Shown here in pieces: positions 44,442-55,400 of a stretch of 64,000 nt of DNA. A model generated the notes under the pieces. It worked only from the letters and a program-made list of their open reading frames with translations, was not told the DNA's origin and ran no database searches. This DNA is from Phallus indusiatus (taxonomy: Eukaryota; Basidiomycota; Agaricomycetes; Phallales; Phallaceae): the NCBI GenBank assembly GCA_027605045.1, contig JAQFWX010000014.1, forward strand, positions 431,391 to 495,390, read 5' to 3'. The position numbers and the translations under genes were made by a program. The number at the start of each line of letters is the position of its first letter. Position 1 is the first letter of the stretch.

Positions 44442-46262
44442 TCAGTCAGAGGGATTGCTGTAGTCAATCTCCATGCTCTCCGAGGCACTCGGATGCGGTG
44501 CGTCAAGGTCCTCAGGGGGCCTCAACAATTCCTCGTCCGTCATCTGAATTGGGACGGACGGGGAGTAGACCTTATTAGGTGGGCCTGCCACGATACTGGC
44601 AGGTGATGCCGACGCATGGACGGCGGGGGCGGACGACTGAGTCGTACGCACCTTTTTTGTTGGACGATCCAGTCCACGGCGCACGTGATAGTCATACGCG
44701 ATGCGATTAACATCTTCTCCATTGGCGTAACGTTGGAGAAGGGGCGCGATCACCTCAGTGACGTGTCTTGTCGTCGCTCCATTGGCGTGCATGGAGTGAA
44801 TCACCTCCTCTATGGTAATGGAGGAGGGGGATTTGCACTCGAAGGAACGAGTGTAGCCTTCCATGAGCGTGGAGGGCAGGTGGGTGGAGGAATTACCCCT
44901 ACCACCGAGAACTTCTTCCCACACAGTAAGTGCGGGGTCGAGGAGGCACTCAGCCACCTTCTCGAGGAACTTGGCACGTACTTCACGAGTACGTGTGACT
45001 CGTTTGAGCCATGCGAACACCTCAACGTCTTGAGGGTTTAGTGATCCATCCGACATTAGTCGGATGTAGGGAGGGACCTGGTTAGGGTCCGCGTTCCAAG
45101 TATTGATCAAATACTTGATCTCGGGGTGGATTAACTCTCCCGAGATAAACACCACCGATGGACGGTTGGCAGCAGCCTCCATAGCTTCAAGCTTGGCTGT
45201 TTTCCTCGCCAGGCGGCGCTCCTTCATGGATCTGCGCCAGCGAGTCCATGCGTATGAAATACGCATGTGAACCCCTCTGTCGTCGGGGTACGTGAACACC
45301 GGGGGGTCAGTCCAAACCCGGGTTCCAATTTCGACGAACAATGGTTCGTCGAGGCTGCAGGTGTTATACCATGCAGTAGGATTGAGGGTGCCAGGCACCA
45401 GAGAATGATCCCCACTAACAGTGGGGTCGAAGCCCTTGACGAAGAAGGGCCATGGGTCCCTATTGGAGTCCCATCCTGGCTTGGTCCGTGGATACGGACC
45501 AGAGGGTTTCCTTGGAGAAACCAGGGCAGCATCGCGAGAGCCCGATGCCTTGGTTGCATCAGCGTAGGTACGCTGAGGCTTGTGTTTGGTGGACGACGCG
45601 ATGGAGGCGTCGTCATCATAGTCGTTATCATCGACTATGTCTTCCATGTCGTCGTCAGACGACATGTCGTTGAAGATATCAGGCAAAGGGGCTGCCTGGG
45701 ATGGTTCAGGTGCTTTATCGGCCTGGTCTCTCGACCGCTTTTTGGAGGTCGATGGGGTAGTCGACGGGCCTGCCGTCGACGCTGAACGTTCAAGTTCAGC
45801 AATGCGAGCTTTCAGCTCGCAGATATGACGATTCACATCGTTGAGGTGGTCTGTCAAGGACTTGACGTCCTTTTCAGCTTCTTCTAGACGTTCGTCTAGA
45901 TGATAGTACTCCCTCTTTATGAAGGGAAAGGCCTTGTAGACGGCCTGCTTGACCATATCATGGTCAAGGATGATTGCCCCGCTGCCAGCGGGGCCTGCCA
46001 GGTGACTGGCAAAGTCGTTGCACGCAGTGCAACTATCATTGTTATGATAGACGGATATGCATCCGTCCATCGCATCTAAGGTCCATTCGGACCTTTGCAG
46101 GGCCAGTTGAGCCTCTGCTTTTTTGAACCTACTAACAGGTTGCGGCGTAGGCGACCGCGAGCGTGATCGTTCACATTGTTTTCCCTTGCTGTCAGGCATG
46201 GGGGGTGTGAGGGAGAAAAGACCGTGAACGGACTTTTGGGTTATATACTTGGGCGGCCTCAT
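44442..46262 (-). CDS. Element B third ORF, 606 codons, unknown function
   Basis: This ORF starts about 70 bp after the gag-pol stop and ends about 60 bp before the 3' LTR, in the position where some retroelements carry env. It has no signal peptide or membrane helix, so it is not an envelope protein. It has an Arg/Ser stretch RSRSRSPTPQP (about residues 32-42), and a coiled coil rich in Leu/Glu heptads (about 110-155, LDERLEEAEKDVKSLTDHL). A basic nuclear-signal-like KKRSRDQ and a strongly acidic run (DMSSDDDMEDIVDDNDYDDD) follow. The folded second half is rich in Trp (WYNT, YAWTRWRRSMKERR). The frame is fully open, so it was kept until recently. Regulation of integration, an RNA-binding or chaperone role, or an acquired host gene are all possible. 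Confidence 0.75.
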   Translation of the reverse strand: MRPPKYITQKSVHGLFSLTPPMPDSKGKQCERSRSRSPTPQPVSRFKKAEAQLALQRSEWTLDAMDGCISVYHNNDSCTACNDFASHLAGPAGSGAIILDHDMVKQAVYKAFPFIKREYYHLDERLEEAEKDVKSLTDHLNDVNRHICELKARIAELERSASTAGPSTTPSTSKKRSRDQADKAPEPSQAAPLPDIFNDMSSDDDMEDIVDDNDYDDDASIASSTKHKPQRTYADATKASGSRDAALVSPRKPSGPYPRTKPGWDSNRDPWPFFVKGFDPTVSGDHSLVPGTLNPTAWYNTCSLDEPLFVEIGTRVWTDPPVFTYPDDRGVHMRISYAWTRWRRSMKERRLARKTAKLEAMEAAANRPSVVFISGELIHPEIKYLINTWNADPNQVPPYIRLMSDGSLNPQDVEVFAWLKRVTRTREVRAKFLEKVAECLLDPALTVWEEVLGGRGNSSTHLPSTLMEGYTRSFECKSPSSITIEEVIHSMHANGATTRHVTEVIAPLLQRYANGEDVNRIAYDYHVRRGLDRPTKKVRTTQSSAPAVHASASPASIVAGPPNKVYSPSVPIQMTDEELLRPPEDLDAPHPSASESMEIDYSNPSD

Positions 46263-46332
46263 GGAGCGCCCAAGTGAAAATTACCTCACCGCGTAGCAGT
46301 GAAGTGCCAGTGGATCCCTGTGGGTGGGATCT

Positions 46333-47734
46333 TCAAGCAGATCCCCGAGTGGGATCTGGGCGCTTGTTGTTGGTCCGCGACTCTCCGTGATTGGATAGTC
46401 GTGGCAGCTGCCGAGGCTCGTTTACGCCTCGTAATTGCAAGTACTCATCTAGAGCTTGCAAGTCCTTACAGTTATTGTAAGGTTCCCAAGTGGTATCCCC
46501 AAGGGTCCACTGGACTAGGAACTCGAGATCTTTCTCGCGAGTTCCACTCCAGCGATGAGCTAGGAGTTCCTCGACATGCCATTCAGCATCGTCTGGCTGT
46601 CCAAAGTCATACGCCGTGAGTGTATCGTGGCGTGGAAATCTCTCATCGTCATTGGCGATGTGAGGTTTAATCAAATCCATGTGAAATACGGGATTTATGC
46701 GACGTTGCTTGAGCTCTTCAGAGAGCTCAAGTTTTACTGTAATGTTGTCCTTGACGGACAACACTTTGTATGGTCCCACATAACGCGGGATCAACTTCTT
46801 AACTCTCCCCTTGGGGAGGTTGAGGTTCCTCGTCGACAGATAGACGAGATCACCCTCTTTGTACTCCGGTGCATCGCGCCGTGAGTTGTTCGCGTAGTGA
46901 GCCTGTTTAACGCGACTGGCTATGATAGTGTCATGCGCTATCATGAGATTCCACTTTGCCTGTTGAGCAAAGTGTTGAACACCTTTGAATTTGGTGTTCG
47001 TCTCAATTTTCCTTCCCAAACTGGGAAGATAGCTGTAATTGAGTTCAAACGGCGCGAAACCAGTGGTTTCGCTGGTGCTGCTATTAATAGCAAACTCCAC
47101 CATTGGGATCCTTTCGGCCCAATCTTTTTGATCGTTCTGTATGACGGAACGAAGTATTTGACCAATTGAGCGATTGGCTCGCTCGGTAGATCCATCCGTT
47201 TGCGGATGGAACGCCGTGGACATGAGCAATCGTGTCCCCATTAGGCGTTGCAGTTCCTGCCAGAACTTGGCAGTGAATCGTGCATCCCTGTCACTCACGA
47301 TTGAGTCAGGGACACCGTGGAGTCTTACGACTTCACTGAGGTATAACCAGGCTGTGCCCTTGGCGGTCAGCTTGGTGGTGGTTGGCATTAGACAAACCAT
47401 AGAGGTCAGTCTATCAATCACGACGAATAGGAAGTCGTGGCCGTTTGAAACGGGTAATGGACCGACGAAGTCCATTCCAACTGATTCCCAAGGTCTATTG
47501 GGAATCGGGAGTTGTTTTAACAGACCACTGGGGTGATTATTCTCCCCTTTATTGGTCTGGCACGTTCCGCAGGATCTGCAGAACGTGTCGATGTCTTCAA
47601 TCATCGATTTCCACCAGTACGCTTGTCTAATGTACTGAGACGTTTTGTAACGTCCGAAGTGCCCAACAATTTGGTGGGCCTCACTGATTATAATCTCAGT
47701 GATCCTCCTCCCCTTGTAAAATGTGTTATGGGGG
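46333..47734 (-). CDS. Element B pol, part 2: integrase and chromodomain
   Basis: This continues the pol frame beyond the MITE. It begins with the zinc-binding region (HQIVGHFGRYKTSQYI, then CRSCGTC). The catalytic core follows with D,D-35-E: MDFVGPLP, VSDRDARF and PQTDGSTERANRS. Then come the GPY/F-type segment (RYVGPYKVLS), NPVFHMDLIKPH, and a chromodomain-like end (WHVEELLAHRW, LEFLVQWTLGDTTWEPYNN). All catalytic residues appear intact. The frame was continuous with part 1 before the MITE insertion. The protein ends at 46,333 with a short basic tail. Confidence 0.92.
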
Positions 47735-47742
47735 ATGCATAA

Positions 47743-48271
47743 TAAGGCTGTCCACGGGTATTGGATTACCCGGGTTACCCGAACGGGTCAACAGGTTTTT
47801 ACCCGCGGGTCACGGGTACCTGCTTACGTAATTACCCGGGTCAATTTTACCCGCGGGTCCGGGTTTCACTTTAGACAACAAGCAGGTACCCGCAGGTATG
47901 CAATAACCTCGGTTCATGTCATATAAGTACAATTTTTGAGTGAATTTTGTCGTGATTTTTTTTTTATTTTGGCTCTAGAGAGCTCAATTCTTACTTAAAA
48001 TGAAAATAAAAAAATATGTAATAAATATTTTTCGAATATCTACAAGATAAGTCGGGCGCTTAAATAGGCGCCCATGTTACATAAGCAAAAAAATGGTCTC
48101 AAATCGTCTAAACTAGTGAATTTTGAGGTACTCTCTATGACCCGGGTACCTGCCACAGGTTACCCGTACCCGTCGGGTAATTACCCGCGGATCCGGGTTC
48201 CACTTTGAGAGCAGGTCATTACCCGCGGGTAGGTACCCATACCCGCGGGTAATTACCCGTGGACAGCCTTA
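47743..48271. mobile_element. hAT-type MITE, 529 bp, TSD ATGCATAA, inside element B pol
   Basis: The ends are TAAGGCTGTCCACGGGTA and the complement finishing CAGCCTTA. The 8-bp duplication ATGCATAA lies at 47,735-47,742 and 48,272-48,279. Both arms are filled with acccgggt/acccgcgggt words, around an AT-rich core containing ggctctagagagctc and gggcgcttaaataggcgccc. A second copy in reverse orientation is at 60,282-60,843. It has no coding capacity. It splits element B pol just upstream of integrase. Confidence 0.9.
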
Positions 48272-48279
48272 ATGCATAA

Positions 48280-50593
48280 TACGTCGCGGAGGAACTGATT
48301 CTTGGTAAAGATCAGTTGGTTTTTAATTCCAAACGCCTTGTGAGCGTTTGGGTTGGCAAGGACCAGCTTAAATACTGGGTCCTTGTGATAACCTTGCTGT
48401 ATCAGCGAGGTAAGTTCAGCAAAGCCCTCAATTTTGGCTTTAAGAAGCTTGCTGTCTTGCTCTGCACTTAGGGCAAGTATATCCTCATCGGATTGCGCTT
48501 CTGTAATATCAGAAGGCATAGTATTTGAGGGACCTTCTACTCGAGGTTCCTCTCGTACTCGTGAACGTGTAATAACGTTCACTCTCACTTCATCCCTTCT
48601 TTCAATGGGAAGATGATCCCCTTCGGGATCAAGTCTAACGTCAGCATTGACATATACCTCCGGAGGGTGAACCTCATCCGGAGAGTCCTCTTCGTAATAA
48701 CGAGAGAGGCCATCGGCGACATTGTTAGTGACGCCCTTGACATGAATCGTCTCGTAATCAAAATGAGACAGGTATTCATACCACCGTGCTTGGCGCGGTG
48801 ACATGCAAGGCTGGGTCTTGAAGTGGACCATGGCCTCATTGTCCGTTACTAGGGTGAATCTTCGCCCTAGTAGTTTGTCTTCCCACTTGAGGAAGGCTTC
48901 AAGTACCGCGATGAGCTCATGCTCATGGGTGCGGTAGTTGTACTGTGCAGGGGTGAATTTCTTCGAGAGAAACCCTGCTGGCCTACATGTCTGCCATGTA
49001 GGCCCTTGCCCATAATAGGCACCGACGCCACATTTAGAGCCGTCGGTTACGACCCAAATTGGATCTGGGTCGTCCACGTTAATAGGCTTCAAGATAGGAG
49101 CCTTTCGCGTGAGTGCTTTGATTGAATCAAAGCACTTGTTCAACAACGGCGTCCATACGAACGGTCTGTTGTTGTACGTACACCCTGATAGTGGTGTAGT
49201 GTATGCGGCTACCCCTGGTAGGTATGCCGCAACGTATTGTATGAGGCCCAGAAATTTCTGGACATCGTTATATGTGCGTGGGGTTCTCCACTCACGTATT
49301 TTATCCATCTTCTCGTGATCGGGATGGATGCCATCATCGTCGATGATGTGGCCTAAGCACTCCAGTCGCTTAGAGTACAAATCAACTTTACGACTACTTA
49401 GGTAAAGTTGTGCTTCTCGCAGACGCGAGAAGGCATTCTCTAGATGCTGCTGATGCAGATCTATTGTGTTTGAATAGACGAACACGTCGTCTATGTATGC
49501 ATCCGTCGAATGACCGATACAGTCCCTAAATATATGGGTCATCAGACGTTGAAACGTCGATGGGGCATTGCAGTCTCCTTGCTGCATGACATGGCTCTTG
49601 AAAGTGCCATAGATGGTGGCAAAGGTCGTCTTGTGGACGTCCTCTGGGACTATGCGTACCTGCTCGTACGCCTCAGTCAGATCAATCTTTGATCTGTATT
49701 TGTGTCTCGCCACGTTCTGGCGGATGGTTTCCTGATCAGGGAAGGGCGTTACGTCCTTCTCTGTGTTTTCGTTCTGCAGGCGCAGATCGAACACGGTCCG
49801 TAGTGCTAAGACCACGGCTCGTTTCTGCAGGCAAAGCATAGGGATTGCCTGTGTAGCTACAGTTGGTTCCCACCAACCTGCAGCTACGTATCGCTGAATC
49901 TTCTCAGCGAGTAGCGCTTTGAGCGCATCCGGGCACCTGGGAAGGTGGTACCGGATCTTCTTATTGGGTTCAATAAGAGGAATCTGATGATTCACTTCCC
50001 GAAACGGGGGAAGTCGGGAAGGGACAGGACCGAAAAGGTCACTGTACTTGTTCTTCCAGTACTCGATGAGTGCTGGGATATTCTCTTCCGTCATCTCGGG
50101 GACGGAGGAGCTGGAATGTTGGGTGCTGGCTAGCACCATCGCTCCTGTTTCAGGAGCGTGTCCAATCACATGGTGATTGGTGTCAATCACCTCGCCGTCG
50201 CGGGTGATTGTACCTCTGCTGAAATCCAGGCAGATGTTGTAGCGTCTCAGGAATGGGACGCCAATGATCACATCATAGTGATCGATGTTGACAATGTCGA
50301 AGTACTCTTGGACATCGATACCTCCGAATTGGATTCGGGTGTACGTTCCATACTGGATGGAAGACTTGCTGCCCTTAACGGCCAGCTGCAGCACGACAGG
50401 TTTGTCGAGCTTGAAAGTTCTTGCCCCGGTGGCAAGAGAGAAATGAGGGGACATGATCATCCCCTGGCATCCACTGTCGACTAGGCAGTGAGCCAATTGG
50501 CCATTAACTGGCCAGAAACCCTCAATGGGTCTCGATGCGTTTCTGTCTCGTGTTGGGGCACGAGAGCTCACTCTAGCCGTATGGTCATAGAGT
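48280..50593 (-). CDS. Element B pol, part 1: protease, reverse transcriptase, RNase H
   Basis: Read from 50,593 down: the aspartic protease motif CLVDSGCQGMIMS, then PVLQLAVKGSKS and IIGVPFLRRYN. The reverse transcriptase includes KIDLTEAYEQVRIVPED, APSTFQRLMTHIF and the catalytic YIDDVFVYSNT. RNase H follows with VVTDGSKCGVGAYYG, THEHELIAVLEAF and VTDNEAMVHF. The linker to integrase is cut by the MITE at 48,271. At the upstream end the frame joins gag directly when element A and one GGTTC are removed, so gag and pol form a single ORF. Catalytic Asp residues are present in all three domains. Confidence 0.93.
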
Positions 50594-50598
50594 GGTTC

Positions 50599-50994
50599 TG
50601 TCAGGGTACGCTACCGCCGTCTCTCATTTTCTTATTTATTATCATCGGCATCATTTCTTTTTTATTTTATTTATCATTTCCATATTTTACTTTTACTCTC
50701 CGTTTTCTTGTTCTGTCTCTATTTCACTTTCTCTACTCGCGCGCGTCGCGCGCTCGTACCCGGCGTGATGCCCGTGACATCACGTCGCTTAGGTTCGGCT
50801 TGGGCGCTTGGCACTTAGCTGTGTCAGGGCCGCACGCCGCGTCGTCGTTTTACGTATATAGTAGCTGTCCCTAGAGTGAGGGTCCCTAAGCTTGTTCTCT
50901 TAGGATCCCCTCCCTCTAGGTGAGTAGTTAGTATTCTCCTTAATATATTATCTTAGGATCCCCTCCCTCTAGTGTGAGCTGAGTAGCCCTAACA
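50599..50994 (+). repeat. Element A 5' LTR
   Basis: Starts TGTCAGGGTACGC and ends GAGTAGCCCTAACA. It has a pyrimidine-rich first third, a palindromic cgcgcgcgtcgcgcgcg, the repeated block ggatcccctccctctag twice near the end, and a likely promoter region in between. A solo relative is at 18,602-18,990, and diverged relatives are at 60,149-61,070 and 61,084-61,428. Confidence 0.95.
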
Positions 50995-51159
50995 GTAGAA
51001 CAAGCTTCTACTCGCAGACTGGTCGTTTCTATCGACACTCGTTATTGAAAAATCGCGCTCGACACCGACTATCGCAGTGTCGTATTTTTCCCTCGAGTCC
51101 CGTCTATAATCGACCCCTCTGCTCCGTCCTAAAACCCCTTTTTCCTTTCTCTCTCTCTC

Positions 51160-52470
51160 ATGGATTCCTCACCCCCACCCTCTGCACCCCAAATCGTCAC
51201 CCTCGAAGATGTGGCGACTATTATTATGCGGCAATTCGCGGAAATGGATGCCCGCATGGCAAGACAGGAATCCCAGGCCTCACAGATGATTGAGGTCCTA
51301 CGGAGCATCCGAGATGCGGCTAGAGCTGCTCCTACCCAAAACACCCCTGTTGACGACGCGTCCTCACCGGGACAACCACCGGCTCCTGAGCATCAAGCCA
51401 GTTCACGCTCTTCCCGAAATACCCGACCTGCTGTACCTCCTTCGTTCGACGGAGATCGCTCCAAGGGTCGTGCCTTCTGGAACACCGTCGAGTTTTACAT
51501 GAGTATATGCAGTCGCGACTTCGAGACTGACGAACTCAAGATCGGCTGGGCAATGTCGTACATGAATGAAGGTCGTGCCCTTACCTTCAGCGAATCTATG
51601 TTGAAAAGGTATCAAAGAGGAGAGAAGCCCTTCGCTGACTGGAATGCCTTTCGGGAACGATTCAAGGCTGATTTCTTTCCACAATCCGAGCAAGAGGATG
51701 CCATCAACACCCTCTATTCCAACCGCTACGTCCAAGGCAACAGGACTGTAGAAGAGTATGTGGACGCCTTCCGCGTGCTCATTGAGCACGCTGGCTTTAC
51801 GGAAGGCCTCGCCATTAACACGTACTTTCGTAATGGTCTAGACCCGACAATTGCGTCTCTGGTAGCGACGATGAAAGACCGACCCGCACTTCACGACTAC
51901 GAAGGCTGGATCAGGCAAGCACGCATGTTTGACATGGACAGGCGTGCCAACGAGGCCTTCACCGCTGCTCGCCGTCGACTCGTGGGCTCTGGAACGGCTC
52001 AGACAAATCCCGCAGCTGTCCCCATTAATCGACCCCGTCCCAACCCTTTTCCGTCGTATCAGACCCTCCAGATCCAGAGGAGGCCCCCTGCCCCTTCCTA
52101 TCAAGCCCCTTCTTACCCACCTCCCAGGCCAGCACCTCAGCCCATGCCCGCGTTGCCTCCTAGACCTGCGGCTTCTGCTCCTACATCCCAGGTTAGACAT
52201 GACCCGATGGACGTTGACGCTACCCGTCGACGCGTAGGCCCAGAATCGACCAGGTGTCATCGCTGTGGAGCAACAGGCCATTGGGCTCGTGAATGCCCTC
52301 GCGCATATGACATTCGGTATCTTCAACCCGATGAATTGGACGAGAATATCGCACACCTGTTGGCTCAGAAAGACGCGTTAGAAGCCCAGGCACGCGGCGA
52401 CTCTGCTCTGACCCAGGGTGAGACTGTAGCTGCAACAGAGGTAGAGGATTTTCAAAACGGCGACGAGTGA
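51160..52470 (+). CDS. Element A Gag polyprotein
   Basis: This 436-codon Gag has an N-terminal helical part, then the retrotransposon gag domain (FWNTVEFYMSICSRDFETD, WAMSYMNEGRAL, FKADFFPQSEQED, VEEYVDAFRVLIEHAG). A Pro-rich linker and one zinc knuckle CHRCGATGHWAREC (C-x2-C-x4-H-x4-C, about residue 366) follow. It forms the particle and binds RNA. The start ATG at 51,160 is the first in the frame after the 5' LTR. The frame stops at 52,470, while the pol frame, offset by -1, is open from about 52,422, so Pol expression needs a -1 shift or reinitiation. Confidence 0.93.
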   Translation: MDSSPPPSAPQIVTLEDVATIIMRQFAEMDARMARQESQASQMIEVLRSIRDAARAAPTQNTPVDDASSPGQPPAPEHQASSRSSRNTRPAVPPSFDGDRSKGRAFWNTVEFYMSICSRDFETDELKIGWAMSYMNEGRALTFSESMLKRYQRGEKPFADWNAFRERFKADFFPQSEQEDAINTLYSNRYVQGNRTVEEYVDAFRVLIEHAGFTEGLAINTYFRNGLDPTIASLVATMKDRPALHDYEGWIRQARMFDMDRRANEAFTAARRRLVGSGTAQTNPAAVPINRPRPNPFPSYQTLQIQRRPPAPSYQAPSYPPPRPAPQPMPALPPRPAASAPTSQVRHDPMDVDATRRRVGPESTRCHRCGATGHWARECPRAYDIRYLQPDELDENIAHLLAQKDALEAQARGDSALTQGETVAATEVEDFQNGDE

Positions 52471-55400
52471 TAGATGCACCCTCGTTGCCGACATCTAATA
52501 GATTCGACATTTTGTACATAGATCGCGAACAAAATGACATTCCTGATTCGAATCTAACTACCCCTGCTGCATCCCCCGATAAACCCAAGGAACCACCTCC
52601 ACCTGCTACACGCTCTGTTTCCATTCCATGTATGCTGTCGCCTTCTCAACGTCGTGCGTTGCCCAAGGAATACCGACTCGCAGCTACCGCTGGTACGCAG
52701 AAGCTGGAGATCCCAGTAGAGCTGCAGAGTGTTGACACTGGAGCCCTGCTGCACAGCAAGGCCATGCTGGACACCGGGGCTAGTGGTATGTTCCTCGATC
52801 GCAACTTTGTCGACAAACATCGGCTTCCCTCCGTACGTCTTGCTAAACCAATTCCCGTGTTTAACGTCGACGGTACGCCCAACCACGCTGGCTCTATCAC
52901 CCACGTTGTCGACCTCGTTGTTCGCTTTCGGGATCACTCTGAACGCACCTTGTTCGCCGTTACCTCGCTCAAGTATCCCGTCCTGTTTGGACTGCCGTGG
53001 TTCAAGGCTCACAATCCTGTCATAGACTACACAACTGGTCAAGTGGAGTTCATGCGCTGCAGCCCCAGTTGTCGGTCTTGCGCCCCGCGCTGGCCAGCGG
53101 GTAAGCTCTCTAAGCGTGCGTTCCAGCAGATCCGACGCGCACCTCTACCAGAGCTCGACAACACTGAGGCCGATGATCCTGACATACCAGACCTGGTCGA
53201 TGTCGAGTCTGAGGTTGAAGAGGGTGATCGACTGTTTGCGATATCAATGCTATCCGACGAGCCCGACACTCACCGCATATATGCCATCGAGACCATCTCC
53301 CAGCGACTGGCCCAGGCCCACGCCAACAACGCAGACGCACCAGCTCCCAAGGGTTTTCGGGATATCGTGCCAGAGATGTTCCACGACTTTGCCGACATCT
53401 TCTCGAAGGAATCATTTGATTCGTTGCCGCAGTCGAAGAAGTGGGATCACCCGATAGAACTTGTGCCAGGTTCCGAGCCCAAGTCTTGCAAGATCTACCC
53501 GCTGTCACCTAACGAACAGGCCGAGTTAGATGCGTTTCTGGAAGAGAACCTTGCATCTGGACGAATCCGACCCTCCAAGTCGCCTATGGCGTCCCCAGTC
53601 TTCTTCATCAAGAAGAAAGATGGCTCTCTTCGTCTTATTCAGGACTACCGCGCGTTGAATGCCATGACAATCAAGAATCGCTACCCGCTACCTTTGATCT
53701 CGGAGCTCATCAACAAATTGCAAGGTGCCCGATACTTTACCAAGCTGGACGTGCGTTGGGGTCACAACAACGTGCGGATAAAGGAAGGAGATGAGTGGAA
53801 GGCTGCTTTCCGCACCAATCGCGGCCTTTTCGAGCCCTTGGTGATGTTCTTTGGTCTCACTAACAGTCCCGCCACCTTCCAGACGATGATGAACGAGATC
53901 TTCGAAGACATGATCTCAGAAGGTGTCGTTGCCGTCTATATCGACGACATCCTCATCTACACTCGGGATCGGGAACAGCATGACCAGGTAACACGACGCG
54001 TTCTCGAACGTCTCCGGGAGCACAAGCTGTATCTCAAGGCAGAGAAGTGCGAGTTCTGTCGGACTAAGATCGAATACTTAGGCGTCGTGATTTCCGAGAA
54101 CACCGTAGAGATGGACCCCGCGAAAGTCTCGGGGGTCAGAGATTGGCCTGTCCCGAAGAACGTCACTGAGGTTCAGTCCTTCTTGGGCTTCGCCAACTTC
54201 TACCGTCGGTTTATCAAGGATTTCGCGCGTATTGCCAATCCCATGTTCGGGTTAACCAAAAAGGACACTCCCTTCGTCTGGTCCGACACCTGTCAGCATG
54301 CCTTCGATACTCTGAAGTCGTCAATCACCTCTGCTCCCATTCTCCTCATTCCTAACCCTGCTAATCCTTACAGAGTCGAAGCAGACAGTTCCGACTTTGC
54401 AACAGGCGCGGTCCTTTCACAGCTGTCGAACGAGGACGGTAAATGGCACCCAGTTGCATTCTTCTCGAAGGCCCTCAGCCCTGTCGAACGCAACTATGAG
54501 ATCCACGACAAGGAGATGCTCGCTATCATACGATCTTTAGAGGAATGGCGACACTTTCTCGAAGGCGCGTCTCACCCTATCGACATACGGACTGATCACA
54601 AGAATCTCGAGTACTTCATGTCCGCGCGTAACCTCAATCGTCGTCAAGCTAGATGGTCGGTATATCTCTCACGATTTGACTTTACTCTGCAGCATATACC
54701 GGGTAAGTCGATGGGCAAACCTGACGGTCTATCTCGTCGGCCAGATCATGGCTCGGGAAAGGACGACAATCGTGGAGTCACCTTAATCCGACCCGAAATG
54801 TTTGCAATCAATGCTCTGCAAACATTCCGTCTTAAGGGGGAGGAGGAGGATCTTCTACGCCAGATTCGCAAGGCCAATCGGGAAGGCAAGGTTGAAGATA
54901 GTGTTTCCAAAGCCGTTGCAACACTTCGTGCGCTGGGTGGTCGTTCAGCTCACTCATCGGAATGGTTTGAAGACCAGGACCTCCTCTACTATCGCGGCAA
55001 GGTTTACGTGCCAAATGTGGACGAATTGCGTCGGAACATCCTTTCCAGACACCACGACACCAAACTCGGCGGCCACCCGGGTCGTTTCAAGACCCTCGAG
55101 CTCGTTTCACGCACCTTTTGGTGGCCAGGCGTCTCTAGGTATGTACAACGCTATGTAGAGGCCTGCGACATGTGTCTACGTACGAAACCGTCTCGTCATG
55201 CTCCCTATGGCCTTCTCCGACCCACAGAAGTGCCAAGTCGACCTTGGGAACACATCTCAGTCGACTTCATCGTGGAGCTGCCAGAATCTAACGGTTTTGA
55301 CGCGATCCTCTCTGTCGTCGACTCTCTCACCAAACGGGTTCATTTCGTGCCGACATTTACGACACTTGACGCGACAGGTCTAGCCCGTCTGTACCTTCAA

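Noticed and set aside
44616..45785. Long plus-strand frames opposite the element B third ORF
   Set aside because: They are antisense shadows of the 606-codon ORF and contain no recognisable motifs.
44442..46262. Envelope gene in element B
   Set aside because: The position fits, but there is no signal peptide, fusion peptide or membrane helix; the protein is charged with a coiled coil.
50599..50874. Open frame of about 90 codons with a hydrophobic start inside the element A LTR, repeated at 56,408 and 18,721
   Set aside because: It lies wholly within the LTR, follows a pyrimidine-rich tract that always reads as Phe/Leu/Ser, and has no independent support as a gene.
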